Positions 1 through 5,924 of a stretch of DNA of 11,786 bases are shown here, one piece after another. Position 1 is the first letter of the stretch; the number at the start of each line of letters is the position of its first letter. Position numbers and translations under genes: made by a program. The notes beneath the pieces are model-generated. The model saw only the letters and a program-made list of their open reading frames with translations. It searched no databases and was not told where the DNA came from. The stretch comes from JBHHYS01 sp046757645 (GTDB taxonomy: Bacteria > Acidobacteriota > Terriglobia > Acidiferrales > 2-02-FULL-67-57): the NCBI GenBank assembly GCA_046757645.1, contig JBHHYS010000072.1, positions 1 to 11,786 of the forward strand. Direction: 5' to 3'.

Positions 1-697
1 ACACCTCCGCGGGAGGGCCGTAGCGGAGCAGCTGGCCCTGGTCCAGGAGCAACACGGTATCGGCAAACTCCGCCGCCAGGTTCAGTTCATGGCTCACCAG
101 CACCACCGCGTAGTTTTCCCGCCGGGCGAGCATCAGCACCAGGCGCAGCAGCTCGACCTGGAAGCCGATGTCCAGGTGCAGGGTGGGTTCGTCGAGCAGC
201 AGTAGTTGCGGCTCCTGGGCCAGGGCGCGCGCCAGAATCACCCGCTGCTTCTCGCCGCCGGAAAGTTCCTGCACCAGGCGCTCGGTCAGATGGGCGGTGC
301 GCGTGCCTCGCAGCGCCTCCCGTGCTACGCGCAGGTCGTCGCTGGTTTCAAGCTGTAGTCCGCGCAGGTAGGCGTGGCGTCCCTGCAGCACGAAGGGCAG
401 CACCCGGATGGGAAACAGCAGCGGGCTTTCCTGCTGCACCACCGCGATGCGCTGCGCCCGCTCCCGCAAGCTCAGCGAGGAGACCGGCCGGCCCTCCAGC
501 AGCACCGCGCCCGCTTCCGGCGGCAGGAGTCCGGCCAGCAATTTCAGCAGGGTGGACTTGCCGGAGGCGTTGGGCCCGACGATGGCCAGCAGCTCAGCCC
601 GGCGGAGCGAAAAATTGAGCCGGCGCAAGCGGAAGTGAGGATAACTGAAGGCCAGCTGGCGCACCTCCACAGACACCGGAAGCACCGCCTCGCCCAT
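1..697 (-). CDS. btuD: Cobalamin ABC transporter ATP-binding protein, C-terminus cut by window edge
   Basis: ATPase subunit of a BtuFCD-type importer, bound to the cytoplasmic face of the permease and driving corrinoid uptake by ATP hydrolysis. I translated 232 codons before the window edge. They carry Walker A GPNASGKST (residues 41-49), a Q-loop glutamine near 89, the ABC signature LSGGEKQR (145-152), Walker B LLLLDEP (165-171), a D-loop LHLD (173-176) and the H-loop histidine in SHE (202-204), so all catalytic motifs are intact. The ATG overlaps the permease stop by one base (TGATG), which indicates translational coupling. The family is FecE/BtuD-like and sequence alone does not separate heme, siderophore and B12 systems. 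The cobalamin riboswitch upstream of the operon makes B12 or a related corrinoid the likely substrate. Only the extreme C-terminus is missing. Confidence 0.93.
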   Translation of the reverse strand, partial: MGEAVLPVSVEVRQLAFSYPHFRLRRLNFSLRRAELLAIVGPNASGKSTLLKLLAGLLPPEAGAVLLEGRPVSSLSLRERAQRIAVVQQESPLLFPIRVLPFVLQGRHAYLRGLQLETSDDLRVAREALRGTRTAHLTERLVQELSGGEKQRVILARALAQEPQLLLLDEPTLHLDIGFQVELLRLVLMLARRENYAVVLVSHELNLAAEFADTVLLLDQGQLLRYGPPAEV

Positions 698-1749
698 CAC
701 CTACCGCCTCCGGCCCCCGGCGGGCGCAACCGTCCTCCCAGGCGAAACCGCAGGAGGTAGATGAACACGGGCGCGCCCACCACCGCGGTCACCGCACCCA
801 CCGGGAGCTCGGTGGGGGCCACGACGGTGCGGGCCAGGGCGTCGGCTGCCACCAGCACCACCGCTCCGGCTAATGCGCTCGCGGGCACCAGCAGGCGGTA
901 GTCACTGCCGAAGAGAAGTCGGACCAGGTGCGGTACCAGCAAACCTACGTAGCCGATGGCGCCGCTGACGGACACGGCCAGTGCGGTCGCCAGGGAGGCC
1001 GCCAGGTAGACGAGCAGTTTCGTGCGTCGCACGTTGACCCCCAGCGCCTCCGCCTCCGGCTCACCGCCCAGCAGCAGGTTCAAGTCGCCGGCGACGAAAT
1101 AGATCACTCCGATGGCGGCGAGTGTAGCCAGCCCCAGCCAGAGCAAGTAGAGCAGAGCGGGCGGATTGCTCAGGTCACCCATCAGCCAGAAGATGAACCC
1201 GCGCAGGTCGCGTCCGGTGAGGAAGTAAAGCAGAAAAACGATTATGCCGGAGAGAAACGAGGCCATGATGATACCTGCGAGCAGTAGGGTATAGGGCGCA
1301 AGCTCGCGGCCGCGCTGGCCGAGATAATAGACGACGGTGATGGCCAGGGCGGCTCCCACGAAGGCGGCCAGCGGGGTGGCCAAGGTCAAGCGAGCCGCCA
1401 GCGCCAGGGAAAGGATGGCTCCCAGTGCGGCTCCGCTCGACACCCCCAGCACGTAGGGGTCAGCCAGGGGATTGCGCAGCAGGGCCTGATAGCCGGCGCC
1501 GGCGACGCCAAGCGCCGCTCCCACGATCATCGCCAACAAGACGCGGGGCAGGCGGTAGGAAAGGATCTTCGCTGTCACTGTGCTCGGTGAGCCGGTGAGC
1601 GCCTCCCACAGCGCCGGCCCCACTATTTCCCGCACCGGCATCGATGCCGGCCCCACTATGAGGCCTACGAAGCTCAGCAGGAGCAACACGCCCGCCAGCA
1701 GCAGGCACACGCGGATGACATGCTTCCAAGTGAGTAGGGTCGGATTCAC
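697..1749 (-). CDS. btuC: Cobalamin ABC transporter permease (FecCD/BtuC family)
   Basis: Inner-membrane permease, 350 residues, the usual length for FecCD-family proteins, which form homodimers with about ten membrane helices per subunit. Family hallmarks are visible: LPRVLLAMIVGAALGVAGA followed by a Q..LRNPLADPYVLGVSSGA stretch (about residues 65-105), and a C-terminal GAIGYVGLLVPHLVRLLFG segment followed by ALARTV...ELPVGAVTAVVGAPVF. Most of the chain is strongly hydrophobic. The start is GTG (1747-1749) and overlaps the binding-protein stop by four bases (GTGA), so translation is probably coupled. It lies between btuF and btuD in one minus-strand unit behind a cobalamin riboswitch. The family assignment is firm. 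The substrate rests on the riboswitch context. Confidence 0.94.
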   Translation of the reverse strand: MNPTLLTWKHVIRVCLLLAGVLLLLSFVGLIVGPASMPVREIVGPALWEALTGSPSTVTAKILSYRLPRVLLAMIVGAALGVAGAGYQALLRNPLADPYVLGVSSGAALGAILSLALAARLTLATPLAAFVGAALAITVVYYLGQRGRELAPYTLLLAGIIMASFLSGIIVFLLYFLTGRDLRGFIFWLMGDLSNPPALLYLLWLGLATLAAIGVIYFVAGDLNLLLGGEPEAEALGVNVRRTKLLVYLAASLATALAVSVSGAIGYVGLLVPHLVRLLFGSDYRLLVPASALAGAVVLVAADALARTVVAPTELPVGAVTAVVGAPVFIYLLRFRLGGRLRPPGAGGGR

Positions 1750-2669
1750 TTTCTGGCAGCCTCCTCTGGGGGAAACGCCTCGGGATGGAGTGCCCGAGCC
1801 AGCTCTTCAATGGCGTCGACGATGCGCGGCCCGGGGCGCAGCACCGGGTCGTCGAGCCATACAACCCGCTGCTGTTTGACGGCCCGCAGCCCCCGCCAGG
1901 GCTCCCGGTGGACCAACCGGGCCAAGCGCGCCTGCAGGCTGTGCGTGCGCGGCAGGACGAGGTAGTCCGGGTCGCGCTCGATGACTTCTTCCAGGCTCAG
2001 CCGCGGCCAGCTCTGCGGCAGGTCGGCCGTAACCGCTTCCGCCCCCGCGCGCCTCAAGACGTCGTTCAGAAAAGTGTCGCCGCCGGCCGTCAGCAAGGGC
2101 TCGAGCCAGAGGATGAACAGCACGGCAGGCCGCTCCGATGTCCCCAGCCGGGCTTCGAGGGCCGCCAGGCGCGCGCGCAAGCGCGCCGCCAGTTCTTCCC
2201 CCGCTTGCGGAACACCCGCCAGCTCAGCCAGGTGCCGGATGGAGGCGAAGATATCCTCCACCGTGCGGGGAGCAATCCCGTAGAGCGGCACGCCCAGGCG
2301 CTCCAGCGCCTGAACGGTTTCGCGGCGATTGCCGGCGGTGGTGCCCAGGACCACGTCCGGCTTCAGCTCGAGGATTTTTTCCACACTGGGATTGATGACG
2401 TCACCGACCTTGGGTTTTCTCCGCGCCGCCCGAGGAAAATCACATTGGTTGGTGACGCCGACCAAGCGCTTCTCGAGCCCCAGCGCGTAGACGATTTCCG
2501 TCAGGCTGGGCGCCAGGGAAACGATGCGTTCGATGCGGGCCGGCACCCGCACCGCCCGCCCGGTCTCGTCGATCACGGTGCGTGTCTGCGCCTTCTCTGC
2601 CGCCAGGACAGTCGGACAGAGAATCACCGCTCCGACGAACAGCGAGATGGCAGCCCATCTCTTCCCCAT
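1746..2669 (-). CDS. btuF: Periplasmic cobalamin-binding protein (BtuF-like, PF01497 type)
   Basis: Substrate-binding protein that delivers corrinoid to BtuC in the periplasm. From the ATG at 2667-2669 it has 307 residues. It opens with a Sec signal peptide: basic MGKR, a hydrophobic core, and probable cleavage after VLA or LAA near residues 23-24. The only cysteine there (ILC) has Leu before it, so it is not a lipobox. The mature part begins with the family hallmark RIVSLAPSLTEIVYALG (about 48-64), then VEKILELKPDVVLG (about 96-109) and a C-terminal lobe. In-frame upstream starts exist at 2705 (TTG) and 2693 (ATG), but they would read through a 10-bp tandem repeat next to the terminator U-tract. 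I therefore prefer 2669, where the signal peptide starts naturally. No clear Shine-Dalgarno site decides the matter. The riboswitch supports B12 as the ligand. Confidence 0.9.
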   Translation of the reverse strand: MGKRWAAISLFVGAVILCPTVLAAEKAQTRTVIDETGRAVRVPARIERIVSLAPSLTEIVYALGLEKRLVGVTNQCDFPRAARRKPKVGDVINPSVEKILELKPDVVLGTTAGNRRETVQALERLGVPLYGIAPRTVEDIFASIRHLAELAGVPQAGEELAARLRARLAALEARLGTSERPAVLFILWLEPLLTAGGDTFLNDVLRRAGAEAVTADLPQSWPRLSLEEVIERDPDYLVLPRTHSLQARLARLVHREPWRGLRAVKQQRVVWLDDPVLRPGPRIVDAIEELARALHPEAFPPEEAARK

Positions 2670-2670
2670 T

Positions 2671-2700
2671 AATCGGTGTCCATCTGTGTGCATCCGTGGC
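2671..2700. repeat. Three tandem degenerate 10-bp repeats before btuF
   Basis: On the minus strand three successive decamers read GCCACGGATG, CACACAGATG and GACACCGATT. They share the core CAC-N-GAT in exact 10-bp register. The array lies between the terminator U-tract and the btuF start codon, in the btuF 5' untranslated region. Similar CACNGATG arrays are, from memory, common intergenic elements in environmental bacterial genomes. Its function is unknown. Confidence 0.6.
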
Positions 2701-2703
2701 TTC

Positions 2704-2743
2704 AAAACAAAAATGCCTCAACTCTCGCCGAGGAGGTTGAGGC
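2704..2743 (-). terminator. Intrinsic terminator, expression platform of the cobalamin riboswitch
   Basis: On the minus strand an 8-bp perfect stem GCCTCAAC / GTTGAGGC (2736-2743 with 2715-2722, 13-nt loop) is followed directly by ATTTTTGTTTT. It lies about 35 nt downstream of the aptamer and before the btuF coding region. This is the classic position for a transcription-attenuating riboswitch platform. The predicted outcome is premature termination when cobalamin is bound. The competing antiterminator pairing was not resolved. Confidence 0.85.
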
Positions 2744-2778
2744 CACGGGCTTTGACGCCACACTCTCTCGCGCGAAGA

Positions 2779-3024
2779 GTGCCCGGCGTAGACTCAGGCA
2801 GATCTCCTGACTGACGGCTCCCTTCCCGATCCCGATGCTTCGGGACGAAGGGTACGCGCTTCCTGTTCCCCGTAAGGGGAGACCTTCCCAGCCAGCCCTG
2901 AATTTCTCCAGGCGGCCAGTGGCTCAAGAAGCGCAGCCGATCACAGTGGCGGGACCGTGGCGGATTCGCACCGCCTTCCCTTTTAAGCCCACTCCGAATC
3001 CTGTGACTCGGAGCCTGTGGCACC
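2779..3024 (-). promoter_or_regulatory. Cobalamin (adenosylcobalamin-type) riboswitch aptamer
   Basis: The conserved cobalamin aptamer landmarks are readable on the minus strand. The core at 2986-2941 contains AAAAGGGAA, then GGTGCGAATCCGCCAC, then GGTCCCGCCACTGTGA. The 3' B12 box AGTCAGGAGATCTGCC lies at about 2812-2797. The ends can close a P1 helix: GTGCC (3023-3019) with GGCAC (2783-2779). A peripheral hairpin TCCCGAAGCATCGGGA lies between the core and the B12 box. The element lies 5' of btuFCD and is followed by an intrinsic terminator, so it should repress uptake when intracellular cobalamin is plentiful. The exact ends are approximate (about 10 nt). Whether it prefers adenosyl- or methyl/aquo-cobalamin cannot be decided by eye. 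Confidence 0.95.
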
Positions 3025-3033
3025 TGAGCCGTG

Positions 3034-3076
3034 CCCGCCGTTTTTCGGCGGGCCGCCCCGGTGTGCTGAACCGGGG
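3034..3076 (-). other. Two stem-loops in the btu leader, upstream of the aptamer
   Basis: Two perfect 7-bp hairpins lie side by side. One pairs 3034-3040 with 3046-3052 (CCCGCCG/CGGCGGG, 5-nt loop). The other pairs 3056-3062 with 3070-3076 (CCCCGGT/ACCGGGG, 7-nt loop). They fall between the predicted transcription start (about 3088) and the start of the aptamer, so they would be at the 5' end of the btu transcript. In the minus direction neither is followed by a U-run, so they do not look like terminators. They may stabilise the transcript end. Confidence 0.55.
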
Positions 3077-3094
3077 TTCGTTTCGAGCGGCCCG

Positions 3095-3123
3095 AGTCTA
3101 TGCCGCCCGAATCAGGTTGTCAA
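3095..3123 (-). promoter_or_regulatory. Sigma70-type promoter of the btuFCD unit
   Basis: On the minus strand a perfect -35 box TTGACA (3123-3118) is separated by exactly 17 nt from a -10 box TAGACT (3100-3095), which matches TATAAT at four of six positions. The predicted start is near 3088, about 64 nt before the riboswitch aptamer. Sequence and position agree with a housekeeping promoter for the riboswitch-controlled operon. Confidence 0.75.
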
Positions 3124-3291
3124 TCGCGCCGGGCAATTTGACTCGGCGTCACCGGATGGCCAGGATGAGCTTTGTTTCCTGATTCCCCGGGGGGTGCCCA
3201 ATGGCAGGAGTGACCCGTATAGGTTTACTTGTGCTTAGCCTGGGGGAGATTTCCTTTTAGGCTGGCTTTATCCCTGAGCCGGGGATAGCGG
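3124..3291. other. Non-coding spacer between the btu promoter and the rsbW-like gene
   Basis: I find no supportable gene here. Just after the rsbW-like stop, 3269-3287 can form a 6-bp hairpin (TATCCC/GGGATA, 7-nt loop), but no U-run follows on the minus strand, so it is a poor terminator candidate. No riboswitch or tRNA pattern was recognised in the remainder. Confidence 0.5.
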
Positions 3292-3750
3292 TCAGCGACG
3301 CGGCCGGCGCCGCATGTGGATTTCCCGGCCGCCATCGTGGAACTGCACTTCGTCCATCAGCTTTCGGATCATATACAGTCCCCGGCCGCTGCATCGCTCC
3401 AGGTTTTCCGCGGTCGTAGGGTCGGGAATCGTTTCCGGGTCGAACCCGAGTCCTTCATCGCGCACCACCAGCCACAGGCCTTCTTCGGGGTCAAAGCGGC
3501 AGGTGACGTGGATGTGTTTGAGCGGGTCCAAGCCACTCCCGTGCCGCACCGCGTTGTTCAAGGCTTCGCGCAAGGCGAGGCGGATTTCGTCGTGGTCGCC
3601 GCAGGCGCGGTTCACCGCGCGCAGGGCCACGATGACATCTTGCAGGGCGCCCTCGGTGGCTTCCGGGCGGGCGGGCACCGTGCGTTGCAGGGCAATCGCG
3701 GGCGGGGGCACGGGCGCGGCGCGCCGCCGCCCTCCCTTCCTCTTGGCCAT
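3292..3750 (-). CDS. Anti-sigma-factor-like serine kinase / GHKL ATPase (RsbW/SpoIIAB family)
   Basis: 152-residue single-domain GHKL ATPase of the type that phosphorylates STAS anti-sigma antagonists or binds sigma factors. The ATP-binding motifs are present: N-box LREALNNAVRHG (about residues 60-71, with Glu62 and Asn66), G1 box DEGLGFD (98-104) and G2 box SGRGLYMIRKLMDEV (121-135). The first 20 residues are basic and proline-rich and probably disordered. It starts at ATG 3748-3750, 26 nt after the hydratase stop, with GGAGG about 14 nt upstream (a long spacing). No sigma factor, STAS protein or PP2C phosphatase lies nearby, so its partners must be elsewhere. Being last in a unit with beta-oxidation-type genes is unusual for this family. 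It could regulate a stress or other alternative sigma factor. The target is unknown. Confidence 0.85.
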   Translation of the reverse strand: MAKRKGGRRRAAPVPPPAIALQRTVPARPEATEGALQDVIVALRAVNRACGDHDEIRLALREALNNAVRHGSGLDPLKHIHVTCRFDPEEGLWLVVRDEGLGFDPETIPDPTTAENLERCSGRGLYMIRKLMDEVQFHDGGREIHMRRRPRR

Positions 3751-3776
3751 CGTGCGGGTAGCTGCCTCCGGGCAGG

Positions 3777-4604
3777 CTAACGGTTCTTCCAGTGAGGCTT
3801 GCGCCTTTCCCGAATGGCGCGCAGGCCTTCCTGGGGGTCTTCCAGCTTGTAGAGCTCGTTGAGGAAGAGGTTGTGGGAGTATTTGAGCGAGTTCATCAGA
3901 TTCATCCCCAACCCCTCATAGATGGCCTTCTTGGCCATGGCCAGCACCGGCGCCGAGTGCTGGGCGATGTAGGCCAGCGTCGCCTCCACCGCGCTTTCCA
4001 GCTCCGCTTCCGGCACCAGCTTGTTCACCAATCGCAGCGTCAGGGCTTCCTCGGCCGTCAGGGATTCGCCGGTGAGCAGCATCTCCATGGCGCGCTTGGG
4101 GCCGATGATGTAGGGAAAGATGCTGGTGGCGAAAGGTGGGAACATTCCCAGCAGCTTGATTTCCGGCTGGCTGAACTTGGCCTTGGGCGTGGCGATCACC
4201 ATGTCGCCGAAGGCCGCCAGCTCGCACCCGCCCCCCAGCGCCGGGCCGTTCACCGCCACCACCAGCGGCTTACCCACTTCCATGGAGGCGGTGAACACCC
4301 GGGCGAAGGCATCCAGCATCTGAAAGACGCGCTGGGTGGTGTATTCGGGCACGTCCACCCCGCCGCAGAACGATTTTGAGCCTTTCGCCGCCTGCAGCAG
4401 GATTACCTTCACCTCGGGGTAGTCGTTCAGGCTGTCTATGGCCAGGGCTATCTCGGTCAGCATTTCGGCGTTGAGGACGTTGTGGGGGGGGCGATTCAGC
4501 GTCAGCCGCGCCTGCCCATCGCGCAGCTCCCATTGGATGAACTTGTAGGCTCCGGGTTCCTTTTTCCTTATGCCCTCGAAAAACTGCCGGAGGACTTCCA
4601 CCAT
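3777..4604 (-). CDS. Enoyl-CoA hydratase/isomerase (crotonase) family protein, Dch-like
   Basis: 275-residue crotonase-fold enzyme acting on acyl-CoA thioesters in the cytoplasm. The oxyanion-hole region is SFCGGVDV (about 78-85), and the second loop is PALGGGCELA (121-130). Both acid/base glutamates of enoyl-CoA hydratases are kept: Glu128 in GGCEL and Glu148 in QPEI, 20 residues apart as in the rat enzyme. The FPPFATSIFPYIIG stretch replaces the PGAGGTQRL loop of classical hydratases. From memory this resembles cyclohexa-1,5-diene-1-carbonyl-CoA hydratases of anaerobic aromatic degradation, but no other gene of that pathway is in the window, so the substrate is left open. The start ATG (4602-4604) is preceded by AAGGGG about 8 nt upstream. 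A longer open frame extends far into the thiolase gene and is rejected. It begins 23 nt after the thiolase stop and is probably co-transcribed with it. Confidence 0.88.
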   Translation of the reverse strand: MVEVLRQFFEGIRKKEPGAYKFIQWELRDGQARLTLNRPPHNVLNAEMLTEIALAIDSLNDYPEVKVILLQAAKGSKSFCGGVDVPEYTTQRVFQMLDAFARVFTASMEVGKPLVVAVNGPALGGGCELAAFGDMVIATPKAKFSQPEIKLLGMFPPFATSIFPYIIGPKRAMEMLLTGESLTAEEALTLRLVNKLVPEAELESAVEATLAYIAQHSAPVLAMAKKAIYEGLGMNLMNSLKYSHNLFLNELYKLEDPQEGLRAIRERRKPHWKNR

Positions 4605-4627
4605 GTGGCACCCCTTTGTGCTGCGGT

Positions 4628-5818
4628 CTACGCCGCTTCGACACTCAAAGCCATTCCCAGCCCCCCGCTCACGCAGAGCGTGGCTAGGCCCCGCCGCACC
4701 CGGCGTCGCCGCATCTCGTGCACCAAAGTGGTGACGATGCGTGCCCCACTGCAGCCGATGGGATGGCCCAGGGCAATCGCCCCGCCATTCACGTTCAGCC
4801 GCCCGGGGTCGAACGGCAACTCGCGGTTGCAGGCGAGCACCTGGCCGGCAAAGGCCTCGTTCAATTCTACTAGTTCGAAGGCTTCCAGGCGAGTGCCGGT
4901 TTTCTCGAGCAGGCGACGCACGGCGGGCACCGGACCGATTCCCATCCGGCGCGGGTCCACGCCCAGTGCTACCCAGGCACCCAGGCGCGCCAGGGGTTTG
5001 AGCTCCCACTCTCGGAGTTGGGCTCCGCTCACCACCACCAGGGCCGCCGCGCCGTCGGTCATCTGGCTGGCATTGCCGGCGGTGACGCTGCCGCCTTTCT
5101 TGAATACCGGGGGCAAGCGAGCCAGTTTTTCTTCCGAGGTGTCGGCGCGGAAGGTTTCATCCTGCTCCAGCAGGCGCGCGCCCTTCTTGTCCTTGACTTC
5201 GACCGGCACCACTTCCTGGCGGAAGTGGCCGGTCTGCCAGGCACAGGCCGCGCGCTGGTGGCTGGCACAAGCGTAGCGGTCCTGCTCCTCGCGGCTGATC
5301 CGGTATTCTTCCACCAGCAGTTCGGCGGTCTCGCCCATCACCAGCTCGGACAACGGGTCGAGAAAGCCGTCCTTGTACATTCCGTCCGTCAGGCGCTGGT
5401 GGCCCATCTTCATTCCCCAGCGGGCTCCTTCGATAAAGTAGGGGACGCGGCTCATTGACTCGGTTCCTCCGGCGAGCACGCAGTTGGCCTGCCCGGCAGC
5501 GATCCGCTCGGCGGCCAGCACCAGCGCCTGCAGGCCGGAGGCGCAGGCTTGGTTCACCGTGAAGGCCGGCACCGGCGTCCCCAGCATCGGACCGAGCGCC
5601 CGCACCGTAATCTGCCGGGCGAGGTTCGGCCCGGCTCCCGCCTGCCGGGCACAACCCATGATTACTTCGTCCACGTGCCGGACTTCGATGCCGGCGCGTT
5701 CCAGAGCCGCCCGGGCCGCCACCACGCCAAGATCGGCGGGGGTCAATCCGCGCAGTGAGCCGCCGAATTTCCCCATGGGTGTGCGGACGGCGCTGACGAT
5801 GTAGGCTGCGGTAGCCAT
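4628..5818 (-). CDS. Acetyl-CoA acetyltransferase / thiolase
   Basis: 396-residue thiolase, full family length, catalysing acetoacetyl-CoA formation or thiolytic cleavage of 3-ketoacyl-CoA. The nucleophilic cysteine is Cys92 in NQACASGLQ. NEAF lies at 320-323, the active-site histidine is His352 in GHPIGCSGARI, and the second catalytic cysteine is Cys382 in CVSGGLG, where the usual motif is CxGGG. All catalytic residues are therefore present, with one Gly-to-Ser change beside Cys382. The ATG at 5816-5818 gives the standard N-terminus (AAYIVSAVRTPMGKFGG). The open frame extends upstream to 5869, but that part has no family similarity. It is the first gene of a unit with the crotonase and the RsbW-like gene. 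Whether it works in the synthetic or degradative direction cannot be told. Confidence 0.95.
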   Translation of the reverse strand: MATAAYIVSAVRTPMGKFGGSLRGLTPADLGVVAARAALERAGIEVRHVDEVIMGCARQAGAGPNLARQITVRALGPMLGTPVPAFTVNQACASGLQALVLAAERIAAGQANCVLAGGTESMSRVPYFIEGARWGMKMGHQRLTDGMYKDGFLDPLSELVMGETAELLVEEYRISREEQDRYACASHQRAACAWQTGHFRQEVVPVEVKDKKGARLLEQDETFRADTSEEKLARLPPVFKKGGSVTAGNASQMTDGAAALVVVSGAQLREWELKPLARLGAWVALGVDPRRMGIGPVPAVRRLLEKTGTRLEAFELVELNEAFAGQVLACNRELPFDPGRLNVNGGAIALGHPIGCSGARIVTTLVHEMRRRRVRRGLATLCVSGGLGMALSVEAA

Positions 5819-5856
5819 CCTTGTGGTTGTGGGACTCTTGCCGTTCGGCGGAAACG

Positions 5857-5886
5857 ATTCTACCTGCAAAGGCGCCTTCTAAACAA
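5857..5886 (-). promoter_or_regulatory. Probable promoter of the thiolase unit
   Basis: On the minus strand a -10 box TAGAAT (5862-5857, 5/6 consensus) has a weak -35 TTGTTT (5886-5881) 18 nt upstream. The predicted start is near 5850, giving a leader of about 32 nt before the thiolase ATG. It overlaps the divergent promoter region of the aminopeptidase gene. Confidence 0.5.
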
Positions 5887-5892
5887 ACGCTG

Positions 5893-5901
5893 TGGTAGAG
5901 T
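5893..5901 (+). promoter_or_regulatory. Probable extended -10 promoter of the P1-family peptidase gene
   Basis: TGGTAGAGT is an extended -10 element (TG, one base, TAGAGT). No good -35 is visible 17 nt upstream. The predicted start at about 5908 lies just before AGGAGG (5911-5916) and the TTG start at 5925, so promoter, ribosome site and start are consistent with one another. Confidence 0.4.
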
Positions 5902-5924
5902 TTGAGGAACAGGAGGTCGCCAGC

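Noticed and set aside
1785..2672. Long plus-strand open frame (295 codons) opposite btuF
   Set aside because: It is the antisense shadow of btuF, which has a signal peptide and clear family motifs. The antisense translation is rich in Arg/Gln/Pro with no recognisable domain, as expected in high-GC DNA.
2671..2700. CRISPR array before btuF
   Set aside because: The units are 10-bp contiguous degenerate repeats with no spacers, and no cas gene is present.
3269..3287. Hairpin just after the rsbW-like gene as an intrinsic terminator
   Set aside because: The stem is only 6 bp, and the minus strand after it reads AAGCC with no U-run.
4605..5009. N-terminal extension of the crotonase into the thiolase gene
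   Set aside because: The extension would overlap the thiolase coding region in another frame and has no family similarity. The ATG at 4602-4604 with AAGGGG upstream fits the family start.
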